Shown here piece by piece: positions 1 to 11,659 of a stretch of 64,000 bases of DNA. Below the pieces are notes generated by a model. The model did no database searches and was not told the DNA's origin. It saw nothing but the letters and a program-made list of their open reading frames with translations. The position numbers were made by a program, and so were the translations under genes. The number at the start of each line of letters is the position of its first letter. Position 1 is the first letter of the stretch. The stretch is taken from the NCBI GenBank assembly GCA_027475525.1, contig JAMWFC010000091.1:705165-769164 (forward strand), in the 5' to 3' direction. Source of the DNA: Macrolepiota albuminosa. Lineage: Eukaryota; Basidiomycota; Agaricomycetes; Agaricales; Agaricaceae.

Positions 1-1208
1 GTTCATCCCACACCGCAGTTCTGCTAAAATATAACACTGACGAGACTTCCTGAAGCAGAAAGTCTAGTGAAGCCCGAGAAAACTCCGGCTTAACAGGATT
101 CCCAGAGGGTCACTTGCAATCACTTGTTCGCAGCATCCAAATGCCATGGAAATCACCGAGAGCTCGGATATCACTCGATGTGCTAGCAGATCGACGGGTA
201 CTGATGTTGTCGTAGATGTGGAGGGTTGAAGAAGGTACCGCGCACACGGTTGGCTGGCCTGTCAGTCGTGAGATTCGAACGACGGCAAGGGTGTGGTGTG
301 GTCTTCGACTGAGGGTGGCGGTGCTGTCACACGAATTCCCTCAGAGATTTCGTTGCGTTCTCGTACCCGACAAGCCCACGACAGCAAAAAATTTCCCGCC
401 CTGCCACCCAAAGTCTAGTACAGCGGAACAGGCAAATAACACGCATCCCAAGACAGTCAACAATAACAACGCGCCCTAATGACTTCGGGGCTCATGAAGA
501 AATTCAGCATCTAAATATCAAAATTTGTCAATTCGTAATATATATGCAGGATGAGGTCAAGAAGAAAGAAGATGTGCTCTTGGAGGCTGATGCTCATCAA
601 ATCACCTGCCTTCGCAGCAGGCACGTGATGCCTTGGCACGTCCGGTCAGAATACCCGGAGGCTGGAGCGCAGACAAATTATGTTCCATGAAATAAAAGAC
701 ATTTATTGGTGCATGCGTCGTACTAAGGAAAACCCCTCATATTAGACGTGGATCTAGTATTTATATCCACCTCTAATATGAGGGGTTGCGTGGGAACTAC
801 AGGTGCCCCCTTAATGTACAGAAGTAACGCTGACTAAGTACCCAAGCAAACTAGCTAGCTAGCCTTCAAAACTGCAACAAGAACTGCAATAGACTGCAAT
901 AGACTCGATTGACGATTGATGCAAGTTACCAACAATCTAGTAAAGATGGTGTAGTAGATAGATATATAATCGACTGTAGCAAGTGGATAAAAAAAAACGA
1001 CAAAATCCTACGGACAAGAACAAAAAAGATAACGACAGTGGTATGTTATATGTAATGTATTTAGAGGAGGAAGTGGGTGGGGTATGTACTAGCAAATGGA
1101 ATCAATAAAGCAACAAAAAGGGGGTAATAGTAGTAATAACAACGAAAAAGAAAAAAAAAAGAGAGAAAAAAAGAAATAGTCTAATGACATCGATATCCGG
1201 ACAAAAAA
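1..1208. other. Non-coding flank
   Basis: No convincing gene is seen. The 87-codon frame at 216-479 has no recognisable domain and no matching exon structure. The stretch contains a long hairpin at 731-787 and A-rich tracts at 985-1175, and lies downstream of the minus-strand gene that ends at 1209. Confidence 0.6.
731..787. repeat. Near-perfect 23-bp hairpin
   Basis: Positions 731-753 and 765-787 are reverse complements except for one base, separated by an 11-nt A/T-rich loop. The arms begin AACCCCTCATATTAGA. It could be a foldback (MITE-like) remnant or an RNA hairpin; no flanking target duplication was recognised. Confidence 0.7.
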
Positions 1209-3462
1209 TTACAACGGTATAGGATTCTGGATGTTCAGCGCGACAGAGGACCTGAAGCTAGACGACGGGGGACGCATTCTAGCCATACTAGAGCGGTACG
1301 TCATCCCAGTGCCGACGCGGGGCCTGGGACGGTTCATGTCCGTGGCGGGAGTGACGGGGCTCGGGGTGCTCGGTGTGCTGGGGAGCGAGCCACGCGACGA
1401 CTCGAGCGGGGGCGGACACGGACAGATGTTGTGAGTGTCCACGCTGACGGCCGGGACGGGGACGGGACGGCGGTCGACTCGAGCGGGGGCGGACACGGAC
1501 AGATGTTGTGAGTGTCCACGCTGACGGCCGGGACGGGGACGGGACGGCGGTCGTGTGGTTTCTGCTGCTGCTGTCGCTGGCGAGTAGTAGGGGGGCGGGC
1601 CCGGGCCCGTGGGGGCTTGTGGGCGAGGTTAGCCGGAGAGACCGCGGGGTCTTTATCATGCTCGGCGCGGTCTCTACGGGTGTGGACGACACCTTTGTTG
1701 TTGTTGTTGTGGCTCGTACGGAAGAGGGAGAGATGAAAGAGGAGGCGTGGGTGCTTCGTGTGCTTCCTGAGCGGGCCCGGCTTTCGGTCGTGCCGACGTT
1801 GCTCTCGCTGCTCCTGCGCATCGCTCCGATTGGCTTGATGGCTCTGGAAGGGGGCATTGACCTGGCGTTGTCGATGATACTGGACCGCGGAAGAGGCGGA
1901 AGGCTCTTTTCCCTGTTGAGCTGTGCCCCGCCTCTGATATCCGGCGAGGTGGGAGTGTAGCGACTGAACGTGTCCATGACGGTGTCGATTTCCTCGTTCT
2001 CCGGGATGGCGCCGGCGGAGCTGTGGGTTTTTATGCTGAGCGCTCGGGGTTTGCAGCCGGCGTTGGGGCTCTTCTGGGGAAGGGAAAGGATCTTGCCGAA
2101 TTCGTCGACTTGAGGGGTATAGTCGGAGATGCGGAGACTGCTGGAAGAGTAGGAGCGGGCAAAAGGGCGGGCGGAGGCCGAGGAGGATTTGCGAGAGGGG
2201 AGAGATGTGTGGTAATCGGAAGTGCCGCTGCTGCTTCTGGAAGGAGCCGAGGAGAGGGAATTGGTGGAGCGTGAGAGGACGAGAGAGGAGGCGGAAGAGC
2301 GGTTGGTGAGGTTGAGGGAGGAGATGCGCCGGGTCAGAGCAGAGGGAGCGTCTTCGTCCTCGCTGGAAGGAGTTGGCAGAGTTGAAGGTAAATGTAAAAA
2401 GGAACATACCTGTCGCTCCAGCCGAGACCGGTGGTGAGGCCGATGCCGCCTCTGAGAAGGCGGCCGTCTCGGTGGCGCACGCGACGCTTTACAGTATCAC
2501 GAGCGTCTTTGAGGGGGCGAGGATTCTTTGAGGTGGTGGTAGAGGCTAAAAGGGAAAGATGAGCATCGAGTCAATATGAAAAGTAGTATAGTACCGAGAG
2601 AGGCGAGGCTGTCGCGGGCTGAAGGCTGTGTGATGAGCTTTGACTGAGGAGACAGCAGACCGTGGCGCATCATGAGGTGCCTGTATCAATGTTAAGATGG
2701 CGAGTGATGAACAGCACAGCAACGCACGGCAGGGGAGTATGGAGATCGAGACTAGAGTCACTGGCATCGCTGTCAAAGCCTTCGAGGTGACGTTCGAGCT
2801 CGGAAAAACGGCTTTCCTCGTCGGGACGGGCAAAGTCGTCGTAGTCGATCCAGGAACGAGCGTCATAGTCGTCATCGTCTGATGGGACGGGATCAGGGTG
2901 GCGGTAGCAAAGTCGTCGTAGTCGATCCAGGAACGAGCGTCATAGTCGTCATCGTCTGATGGGACGGGATCAGGGTGGCGGTAGACGCCATAGGGAAGGT
3001 TAGTGGCCTTGAACTTGGACTTGTGGAGCGAGTTGGCGCGGGGGCGGGGAGTGGCAGAGAGAATGGCGGGAATATCCGGACTGGGCGAGCGAGGCGGGGA
3101 GGAGGCGAGAATATGGTGCGGCGGGACGACGACATGGTCTGGGGGTCAATGGGGTCTGCCACTGACAGAGCACGGGCAAGGGGTGGGAGAGCAGCCTGCC
3201 TGCTGTCACCTGACTCGTCATCAAAAGCAGACGCAGCGCGGAGGATGTCGCGGACGTCGATGGCGGCGAGGGAGTCGACGGTGGGCGCGGCGACGTGGGC
3301 ATGGGCGGGGAGGGGCGGCAGCGGGGACGACGGTGGGCGGGACGGCGGGGGATTGGGAGAGGTGGGGGTGCGGGGGATGTGGGTGGGCGGGGCGGGGAAG
3401 GAGCCCAGGAGGAGAGGATCGAGGGGACGCATTTGGCAGAGAGACGAGTCCCCTGCGTCCAT
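1209..3462 (-). CDS. Conserved hypothetical Ser/Pro-rich protein
   Basis: Six exons on the minus strand: 3462-3210, 3138-2728, 2680-2595, 2545-2410, 2362-1520 and 1377-1209. All junctions are GT-AG and the phases agree to give about 606 residues, but only if one copy of the 77-bp tandem repeat in exon 2 is dropped. The protein is mostly low complexity: a Pro-rich N-terminus, an acidic patch (SDDDDYDARSWIDYDDFA), a basic patch (KRRVRHRDGRLLRGGIGLTT) followed by GLGWSDSEDEDAPSALTRR, then Ser-rich sequence. The compact basic/glycine/acidic block looks like the conserved core. I do not recognise a named family. The start could instead be an in-frame ATG at 3498. A second 77-bp repeat falls inside the last intron and is harmless to the frame. 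Confidence 0.75.
1399..1552. repeat. 77-bp perfect tandem duplication (1)
   Basis: 1399-1475 is repeated exactly at 1476-1552. It lies within the last intron of the hypothetical gene. One of eleven period-77 duplications in the window. Confidence 0.95.
2831..2984. repeat. 77-bp perfect tandem duplication (2)
   Basis: 2831-2907 is repeated at 2908-2984, inside exon 2 of the hypothetical gene. Because 77 is not a multiple of three it shifts the frame; dropping one copy restores both frame and splice phase. Confidence 0.95.
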
Positions 3463-3498
3463 TTCAACAAAACAAAATGAATCCACTCTTGTTGTCAA

Positions 3499-6293
3499 TC
3501 ATTGCATCACGTAAGCCATCTCCAATATCCTAGCCTACACAGGCGCCCGTTCCGTCCGTCCGCCACCTGTCATCGGCCCTGATTCCTGTTCATTAGCCTT
3601 TTCTTTCTGCTGAAGAGGACCTCCGTGCCTGCTTTCAGCGTTCCTCTTCAGCCTCCGTGCCTCGACGAGTGCCCTCCATTAATGATCGTCGCACCCCTCG
3701 TGCTCAATTCACTCTCCATAACCGCCACCGCCACTCCCACACCCGGCTCCGAATTTTCCGCAGTCTCTATATCTTCCTCGGCCATTTTTTCTGCCCCGCG
3801 GCTCCTGCTTCTCTTGTTCTAGCGGAGCACCTCGAGACGACATAAACTCCCTACTCGGATCCTCCTTCGTCTTCTTTACTTTAATTTCCTAGGCCTGCGA
3901 TATAACACGTTTTTTTTCGCATTTCATCCATAGTCTATCCTCGTGCAGCGTTCATCACTTGCCTCTAAAGCCCAAAGTCTTCTTGTGAAGAGGTGCATGG
4001 TACACTGAGTGCACAGCGTGTCCCACGCTGGACGCGCACTTGTGCGGCAATCAATTTGATGGTCATCTGTCATCCCCTACGCCAACTTGTGTCCGTTATG
4101 CTCGTATACTTTGATCTCTATTATTGACCGTTTGTGTCCAAAAAGCTAAATATAGTAGCATTACTGCAAATGCGATATCGGCGCATGTGTAGAGGTTCGT
4201 CCTCCACCTCTGGCAGGGATTGGTTTAGACTCTGAGGTTAATCATTAGTTTGCAGGGAGCGGCGTATACTTTGTGTTGGCGTCTTCCATTCTAAAGATTT
4301 GCTACACAAGAAAGATATCGTCCTTTTTTTTCTTTTGAAGAAGATGAGGAGGAGGAGGAGCGTGTGCCTGTGATGCTTGCATGCATGCATGCACCAGGGA
4401 CATCTGTCGCGGCGCGGCGCGGCGTACATACGTACGTACGTATTTCGTGTGAATCGTGATCCCCCTACAAAGTGGGGTGGGTGACGGAACTGTCGGTCGA
4501 AAACACCCCCAAATCGATAAACACTTTTCGAAGGATTCCAGCTGAACTCGTCATGGCATGACTGGATATTTCTTTCTTTTTTTTGCGAAATTCATTTTCT
4601 GAAATTCTAGGATCTAGGATCCAGGATCCAGGCACAGACGACCCCTCCCCCCTGAACACTGACTGAACACTGGGATTAGCCGTACATAGGACAAACTTTA
4701 TTCAACGCGTTCGTACGCCCCCGAGTGCCTAGGTAGGTACATACAGAGTTCAACCCTCCCGCGCACCCATGCCCCCCTTGAAGATCCCACACCCGAGTCC
4801 GCGTGCGTTGCAGAAATGGTTAAACGGTTGGTGGAGTTGGCGTGCCTGAGTTGCACTTGATAATCACATGATAGATTGGACCTGAAGGTGAGATTACTTT
4901 CGTTTTGATAGATACTTACTTACTAAATTACTCGCCTTGCGCTTTTTGCAGCCAGAGGACATCGGAGGTATCTGTATGGTGTGAACGTGACGTCGACCAT
5001 GCTTGGACGAGTTGCGAGATAATCGTGTGGTTCCTGTCTTTTGGCTTTTCACTCGTTCACTGAAGACTTGGAGTCTTTACCCCCCCACCTGGCTCCTGTC
5101 CGGTTCTTTTTAGTTGAGATCAAAAAGGGATGTGTGACCTTTTTCATCCTCCCAAAAGGCCGGTTTATGGTTACATACAGAGCGATGACAGCCATTTTTG
5201 GTGATCTGTTACAAACAAAACCTTGGCCTGGGTTCTTTGCTGGACTCGTCTACTATTGACGGGAAAAGAGCTTTTGCTTCCTCAGAGATACTTAAATCGT
5301 CTAGTGAGTGGTTTTACAACTCACAGCTAGATTAAGATACCTATAGGTGTTCACAAAGTGCGCTATAAATACCGAAGCTCCTCAGGAAGGAACGGATTTT
5401 GACCGTTGGGAATTCTCGGCTCGGACCGTTTCTTCGTTTGGAGATACGATGTCGATTTAATTGCTGTTTGGGTGTCTCCTGATACCAAAGGCGACAGTTC
5501 TCCATAATTGATGATTGAGGATGATATTATATTGATCGTTCGTACCAACCCACCCCTTCTACGTACATAAACCTGGTGTTTTTCTCCGATATTGAAACCG
5601 CAAGAAATGATGGATTTTTGCTCACACCTCCTTGGTGAACGGACTATGTTGGATCTACACTATATGGAAATTCACATCATCAGATACTCCTATATGGATG
5701 TACCTTGGTTCCGCAGCCATCCGCTTTTGTGCAGAGCACATAATAGCGTAATATTGGAGCGAGCGAAGATCGACGAGGTAGCTCCTTACTTGAGGAACAA
5801 GTCGTACGCCACATGGAACGGCGCGACGTTTGTGGGAAGCCCAGTCCGTCCTGGTCGTAATGCTTGTATTTATCTGTCCTGCTTCTGGTCGGCTATCGCT
5901 ATCTGTCCTAACGAATGATTAGCCGGGCCGGATTGGCGAGCAACTGAGCTCATTTGTTTAAAAAGGGATATGCGTATGTATGTCAGAAGCTCCTCCGCGA
6001 TGTAACCTTGCACATCACACACGCCACGCGAACTCTGCGAGGAAAGTTATAGTACCTACAATACATGCACACCACCAGGATTAATTATCACCGGCGTAGA
6101 GTACGATAGATACTTTACCCCCGTCTCTTAGTCTTGTATTATGGCTTGCCGGCGGCATAAACAGAATTCATTCTTTCATTCATTCAAGCTATGAAGCAAG
6201 GTTGGGCACGCGCCCCGAGTCAGTTTTTGCGGCATGCCGAGGGATCAGATGTGATAAATTTGAGATAAACACGTGGCCGCCTGTGTTTGTTGA
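3499..6293. other. Intergenic region without supported genes
   Basis: About 2.8 kb between the minus-strand hypothetical gene and DGK1. Open frames such as 5041-5259 and 5592-5918 show no domain and no exon partners. Simple-sequence tracts (GCAT and CGTA repeats and a GCGGC run) lie at 4379-4443. The left end is probably the promoter of the hypothetical gene and the right end the promoter of DGK1. Confidence 0.55.
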
Positions 6294-6413
6294 TTGTCTC
6301 CTGGAGTCCAAGTCGGCCTACCCACATTGTTAGCCGTCGCCAATTCTCCGCTCGACGTTCCCCGTCCTCCTCGACCCCCACCGGTCATCCTGCTCGATCT
6401 CGACCGCCACGTT

Positions 6414-7707
6414 ATGACAACCCGCGATCCTGTACTTTTCTCGTCACACGACTTCCAGCGCCCGTCTCCGACCCCCCGCCGCCATCGCTCCCAGTCCTCT
6501 GTCTCTTCCCGCTCCCTGTCTACTAAGCGCTCACCTTCGCCTATCATCGCCTTCTCTCCCACTTCAATATCCTCCGAGTCAAAGGGCGTTAAAAACATCA
6601 CACGAAAAGTCATAAAGACCCTAGAAGGGCTGGGTCACCTCGACAGCACGGATATGGATGAGCAGGAGTGCGAGAGTGAGGAGAAATGTGATATTATCGA
6701 GGCCACTGAAGTAGAAGCAGTTTTGAACGGCGCTGCTTTACCTCGTGAGATGTCGGGGGGCGACGCGGCTTCCAAGAAGGTCGATTGGGAGATACCACGA
6801 AAGCTCCTGCACTCTTCGATCGGGTTCGGAACAGTGTATCTATATGTGACGAACGGAGACGTTAAGACGGTCATCGTTCTACTCTGGACCGCTCTCGCAG
6901 TCATCGTCCCTGCAGACATCTTGCGCCTCCAGTCACCTGCCTTTGAGCGGATATACGAGCGTTGCCTCGGGTTTCTCATGCGAGAATGCGAAAAGGTACT
7001 TGATCGGTTAATGGCGTTCTATGTCGCTGACACATTCCTGTAGAAAACGACGAATGGCGTGATATGGTACATCTTAGGTGTCAATTTTGTCCTCACATTT
7101 TATCCCCTCGATGTTGCCACTGTCGCTGTTCTCATGTACATTCATTTCCTCGAGTTTATTTTCGCTAGATTGACTTTTATCTCTAGCCTTTCCTGGGCCG
7201 ACACGGCAGCTTCCACTTTTGGCCGCCTCTATGGCTCACGGACACGTCCATTGCCTCCACGGACACCGGTTTTACGCCTTCCCCTCGCTCCCCGGAAATC
7301 TCTTGCGGGTTTTATCGCCGCTGCGATTACCGGTGCAGTCATCGCATTTGGCTTCTGGGGCCTCGTTGCCCCTGTACGGAACGACCTCACTTGGACTTGG
7401 AATAACGGCGTCTTAGCTTCTCCCTCTGCACCCGCGTCCGTCTTACCTGCTTTGGGCATTACTGGCTCTGGATTGGCTGGGGCTGGCGGATTCCTGGGGC
7501 TTGGGGTAATCAGCATCGTGGCAGGATTTGTTAGTGGAGTAGCAGAAGCCCTCGGTACGCTCCTTCTTTTCTTTATTTCTAATTCTACTTCTAACTCTTT
7601 ACTTAGACCTTGGCTCTCTCGATGACAACCTCACGCTACCTATTATTTCAGGCGGATGCCTCCTTGGTTTCCTCAAGTTCCTAGGCCTCTTTTCTGCTCC
7701 GCCTTAA
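6414..7707 (+). CDS. DGK1: CTP-dependent diacylglycerol kinase
   Basis: Four exons (6414-6995, 7044-7135, 7187-7554, 7607-7707) with 48-52 nt GT-AG introns and consistent phases give 380 residues. By family knowledge Dgk1/Hsd1 makes phosphatidate from diacylglycerol with CTP in the endoplasmic reticulum and nuclear membrane. The N-terminal ~125 residues are Ser/Arg/Pro-rich and cytosolic-looking. The catalytic part has DWEIPRKLLHSSIGF near residue 120, several hydrophobic spans, GVIWYILGVNFVLTFYPLD, the family signature LSWADTAASTFGR near residue 225, and RKSLAGF. The C-terminus is short and hydrophobic (FLKFLGLFSAPP). An in-frame ATG at 6294 would add 40 residues; I prefer 6414 because the extra part is Pro-rich and upstream of a pyrimidine tract. 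Confidence 0.92.
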
Positions 7708-8189
7708 ACGGACTTGATCTTTTGTGTGAATATTATTAATATTACTGAGTATACCATTTACCCCGCTGACGATTCTCGGCACTTTGATATATCTCAATGG
7801 TGGTGATATTACCCATCCTTGCTAATATAATGCACTGCGAATCCTCGTGGATCATCTCCGAATGCAGACATACGCTATATATCTCTAGACAGACCATCAA
7901 GGATACGAATTCACCCGCACAGTTGTTCACATCGCCTATAACTGTACTATTATGTCCATTAATCGTAAGATAATGCTCCCCAAGCGACACATTTTGTCAA
8001 GGTCCCTGTCCCTCATCACGGTCTTGGATACCATCATGAACAGCTTTGACAACTATGGTCTCATTTACGGAGTTCCGGTTCAAATATAGATTTGTGAATC
8101 GTATCTGACTTTGCGATCGGACCACGTAGGAATTGTGTTAAAGGACGTCTGCGTTCGTGTCTCTGGTTCAAATTGATTGTTACTCTGTT
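7708..8189. other. Short intergenic spacer
   Basis: 3' flank of DGK1 and unique A/T-rich sequence. No gene, repeat or RNA is recognised here. Confidence 0.5.
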
Positions 8190-9631
8190 ATACATTTATT
8201 AGGTGTTGATCCTCTAGAGTGACTCCGATTATGCTGACTTCCTCGACTTTCGAGTCCTTGTGTATATGTGAGTACCAATTTCAGTGGCGATAAACAGGCT
8301 TAATCGGCTCTCGTCCCGCGATGAGGTAACTTGGATGATGAACTGGTCTCGTTACTACTATCTTCTCACGTTCCCTGCAGCATTAGTATCAGCATTCGTG
8401 TGTGCAAACAATCTCAGCCCATTTTGCCTTTTTCGAGCCGTCCATATAGTATATCAATGCCTTAACGCTTGACAGTTCATATCTTCATCTGTCACTTGTA
8501 GTACGCAAACGAACAGTTATAGATGGAGATAGTGTTTGATTGTCGGAGTACTTGATAGTTACCTCTAGCGTGAGTCACATCTGTGCATCCTCCTTCGCAA
8601 ATGAACGAATCTGATAGATAAACTGTCGGACCGGTTTAGACTGATCGGTGCCATCTCCTGTAAGATACAGGTCGACAGTCCGAAACTTTTTACTCCGTTA
8701 ATCAGTCATAATAGTCGCGGAATGACAAGGCTGCTCATTTATCATATTGATCAATATGGATCCCCTTTTCCTCCAAGAATGGGCAAGTCCTCGGACAGAT
8801 TAGAATGATCATCCACCTAAGTCGTTTGATTTTTCATCCGTTGTTTTAGACATGCATGACGCAGCACGCTGGTCAATCTTTTTCTTACGTTTCAAGTTCA
8901 AATAGGCGCTCAAGGTATGCTGTCTGGATTTTTTTTTTTGAGGAACGTTGCCCTATTACGAGTCGTTCTGTGACCCACGCCGCAGTGTTCAGAGAACTTC
9001 AATATTAACAGGCATTTCACTCGTTCACGTTATTACGACAAGGATGATTCTATTTTCCAACCCCTCGGAAGGATGAACCCCACACGACAAACGACTATTG
9101 GTGAGATATAAAACAATTGGAAAGGCCACTTTACTTTCAACAAATACTTGTGCAACATGTTTCGTTGTACGCAGAAGGGGACTGTATGTGTGAGAAACGC
9201 CACAGGAGACTGTCAGTCTGTATGGAACTACAAAACTATTGTCAGACTAGTGGGTATGTAGTATTTAGGTGACACAGACTCCTATCAAATTTAAACTTCG
9301 TTATTTTCCTCTCTTTCGTTGGGTACGCGCTCCTTTTTGTTGAAGGCTTGCCTCCCTATCTAACACAGTGGTGAACATGAGGTCACGACTCATCGACGAT
9401 CCAGCTTCGATTCAGCTTTCACATGCGCCACCCAGGCTCTGTATTGCTTGGCCCTTGTCTGAGGTGCATACACAAGGATTCCCCTATTTCCCCTCCTTTT
9501 TCAGCAATATGTGGCGCTCCAGCACCCTTTTGCTCCTATGGGCGTTGAAAATCATATTCTACATCTCTATAGGAGGAACATCAGACCCACTTCAGCCGAC
9601 CGTGAACACTGCCTCCATAAATCTGAACAGG

Positions 9632-9638
9632 TATAAAA
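9632..9638 (+). promoter_or_regulatory. TATA box of GGN1
   Basis: TATAAAA about 80 bases before the ATG at 9718, inside a roughly 350-bp upstream block shared with the other GGN genes. The block includes the segment TCTGAACAGGTATAAAAGGA. Confidence 0.7.
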
Positions 9639-9717
9639 GGACGTACAACAGCCCCAGCCCAACCCCATCCCCACACTTGCCCTCACAAGCCAACATCAAC
9701 TCTCTACCACATCCATC

Positions 9718-10270
9718 ATGAAATTCTCCATTGTTGCTGCTATCTTCGTTCATGCCGCACTTGTTACGGCTGCACCTGTCACTGAGAATACGAATATTTC
9801 CAAGGTTTGTACATTCCATTTACAAATTTCAATTTTTAATAACTATCTTTCAGCGAGGATACTATAACTCCTACCGCTGGTACCCCTCATACAATTGGGG
9901 CGGAAATGGTGGTAATGGAGGGAACGGGGGAAACGGAGGAAACGGAGGATGGGGAGGCTATTCTGATTGGAATTCAAACTACGGAAATTGGTGGGGTGGT
10001 CGAAGTGGAGGCGGGAACGGTGGTAATGGTGGCAACGGTGGGAATGGAGGCAATGGAGGCGGCTCTTGGTGGGGTGGATACTCTGGTGGTGGTAATGGGG
10101 GAAATGGCGGGAACGGAGGCAATGGTGGTAATGGAGGGGGAGGGTCTTGGGGCGGGAACGGTGGTAATGGAGGGAATGGTGGTAATGGTGGTAATGGAGG
10201 GGGAGGGTCTTGGGGTGGGAATGGTGGAAATGGCGGGAACGGAGGGAATGGCGGGAACGGTGGATGGTGA
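9718..10270 (+). CDS. Secreted Gly-Gly-Asn repeat protein, copy 1 (GGN1)
   Basis: Exon 1 is 9718-9804 and exon 2 is 9854-10270; the intron is 49 nt (gtttgt...ctttcag). The product has 167 residues. Residues 1-18 form a signal peptide (MKFSIVAAIFVHAALVTA), followed by a short pro-segment ending NISK; exon 2 starts with Arg, so the splice creates a Lys-Arg Kex2-type site. The predicted mature part begins GYYNSYRWYPSYNW and then consists of Gly-Gly-Asn runs broken by WGGYSDWNSNYGNWWGG, GGGSWWGGYS and two GGGGSW blocks. The codons of the repeats are varied, so this is not a simple DNA microsatellite. It lacks cysteine. Role unknown; a structural, adhesive or peptide-like secreted product is an inference. 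Confidence 0.88.
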
Positions 10271-10880
10271 TAACTACAAAAGAGCTCTATCAGTCTCATT
10301 TCTCGACTAATTGGTATGGGTTTATGGCACGGTTCTTTACGATAATATTTTTGTATTGAATAACCACCGATGGCTTCGTATTTCGACATCCAGACTTTTT
10401 TTATTGTCGCGCGATATCTCATTGCCTATTGTTGAGTTTGACGCGCGACTTGATCTAGATGAAGACAAGTATACTAGGTAACGGGTGTAAGTTATAACAA
10501 AGTAACGCAGTGTAGAACTATGTCAGTTCACGCGCGTCATGCGGGTACGAACTGAGGTATCACAAATAAAGAAAAATTAACATAAGAGATGGCGTAGCGG
10601 AACACACGTGACAGATCTCTCAAGGCCACCGACTGTGTAGGAGTCGGTCCCAGTCAGCCTTTGACACCTATTTCATGACTGTGAGAGAGAGAGAATAGTC
10701 ACCATGACAGATGTCGGACAGGGGGGCAATTCTGCCCTATTCGATCCCAATCAAAAACCTTTTCCAGTGGATGCCATCAGTTTCAAAGCTCAGGGATGGG
10801 CCAGGAACCGAAAAATTAACCTTCTCTCATAAGACGCCTGTCACGAGCCATCGATTGACGGAGTTCAGCGAACAAGTCAA
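10271..10880. other. GGN1 3' flank
   Basis: Non-coding; shared in inverted orientation with about 29880-30233 behind GGN3. No other feature is seen. A frame at 10711-10896 reads across the duplicated flank and is not supported. Confidence 0.5.
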
Positions 10881-11153
10881 TTATGCTTCTTCATAGCTTA
10901 CGGGGACAATCAAGAAGTAGGGAGTAAATGTCGTTGACGCAACCAATCCATAAATGCCAGTCTCGGCGGCGGCAGCGGCGTTTCTCGGCCGAGCAGACAG
11001 CATGCAGTCTTTACGGCTCCCATTATAAATGACCTGTTTCAAACTTGGACTTTTCGAGTATTTCATCGTTGACGCTTGAAAATCGGTTGCGAAAACTGAA
11101 GATGTTTCTCGGATCGTGTATAAAGTTCGTACTTTGCAAGCAAAACTTGACAT
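10881..11153 (-). CDS. Doubtful 90-codon ORF in duplicated flank (copy A)
   Basis: ATG-to-TAA frame antisense to the GGN1 transcript direction. An 88-codon relative sits in the equivalent position of copy B (29610-29876), with a 6-nt in-frame length difference. The shared core includes KQV, YNGSRKDCM and GIYGLVASTTFTPYFL. Most differences between the copies change the amino acid, which argues against purifying selection. No domain is recognised, and it may be a chance frame. Confidence 0.25.
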   Translation of the reverse strand: MSSFACKVRTLYTIRETSSVFATDFQASTMKYSKSPSLKQVIYNGSRKDCMLSARPRNAAAAAETGIYGLVASTTFTPYFLIVPVSYEEA

Positions 11154-11206
11154 TGAAACAAGGAGGTCTGTCGGCAGTTGCGACAGTATCAGTATTCAGC
11201 TTGTGG

Positions 11207-11336
11207 TGGGATCTTGGGGTGGGAACTGAGGCAATGAGGATAATGGAGGAGGAGGGTCTTGGGGCGGGAATGGTGGGAATGGGGGGAACAGTGGGAATGG
11301 TGGATGGCGATAACTACAAAAGAGGTTTATCAGTCT
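11207..11336 (+). pseudogene. GGN 3'-end fragment
   Basis: Only the last repeats and the 3' untranslated start of a GGN gene remain. The normal TGG-TGA end reads TGG-CGA, and a stop (TGA at about 11227) and a gap interrupt the repeats. The sequence after it (about 11310-11660) matches the flank after GGN2 (about 22360-22800), so this marks a lost fifth copy. Confidence 0.8.
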
Positions 11337-11659
11337 CATTTCTTGACTAGTTGATATGGGTTCATGACACAGTTGTTTACAATAATAATTTTGTATTGAA
11401 TAACCACCGATGGTGCCGTATTTTGACATCCAAGGACTTTTTTTGTGATACCTCATTGCTTAGTTCATAAGCATGAGAGAGAAGTTACCACGACAAGTAT
11501 CAGACAGGGGTGTTGGAACACTGCAAGGTTTCTAATGGAAAAAAAGTCAAAGAAATTTGTCATTTGTTTCTTGGCTAGCTTTTTACGGTAAATTTTGTTG
11601 GATTCCTATCTGGCAGCAGCAAAACTTAGGTATGGCAAATACCTCGACAATTCATGTAA

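Larger units (their letters stand above)
8190..11155 (+). repeat. Segmental duplication, copy A
   Basis: About 3 kb that recurs inverted at 29480-32390. Blocks in order: a decayed non-coding repeat (about 8190-8935), a GGN promoter region (about 9090-9700), the GGN1 gene, and a 3' flank with an antisense 90-codon frame. Identity looks like roughly 80-90% outside the gene and is much higher inside it. The 9000-9720 part also matches 21190-21865, in front of GGN2. Confidence 0.85.

Noticed and set aside
2975..3533. Large Gly/Arg-rich plus-strand ORFs at 1231-3533
   Set aside because: Antisense to the six-exon minus-strand gene, whose splice phases agree; GC-rich DNA keeps the opposite strand open.
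4379..4443. GCAT and CGTA repeats as a regulatory element
   Set aside because: Plain simple sequence; no gene nearby whose start it would fit.
8080..8180. GGTTCAAAT-like strings as a tRNA T-arm
   Set aside because: No matching acceptor, D-arm or anticodon arm could be folded around them.
9368..9721. 117- and 67-codon ORFs upstream of GGN1 and GGN2 (9368, 21519)
   Set aside because: They cover the shared promoter and TATA box; the frame is broken in GGN3 and GGN4 relatives.
9906..10310. Met/Val/Gly-rich overlapping frames in the GGN exons
   Set aside because: Shifted readings of the same repeat; no start context or intron structure supports them.
9979..10422. Long Pro-Phe repeat frames antisense to all GGN genes (PPFPPFPP type)
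   Set aside because: They are the mirror image of the Gly-Gly-Asn codons. Only the sense frame has a signal peptide, TATA box, intron and stop shared by all copies.
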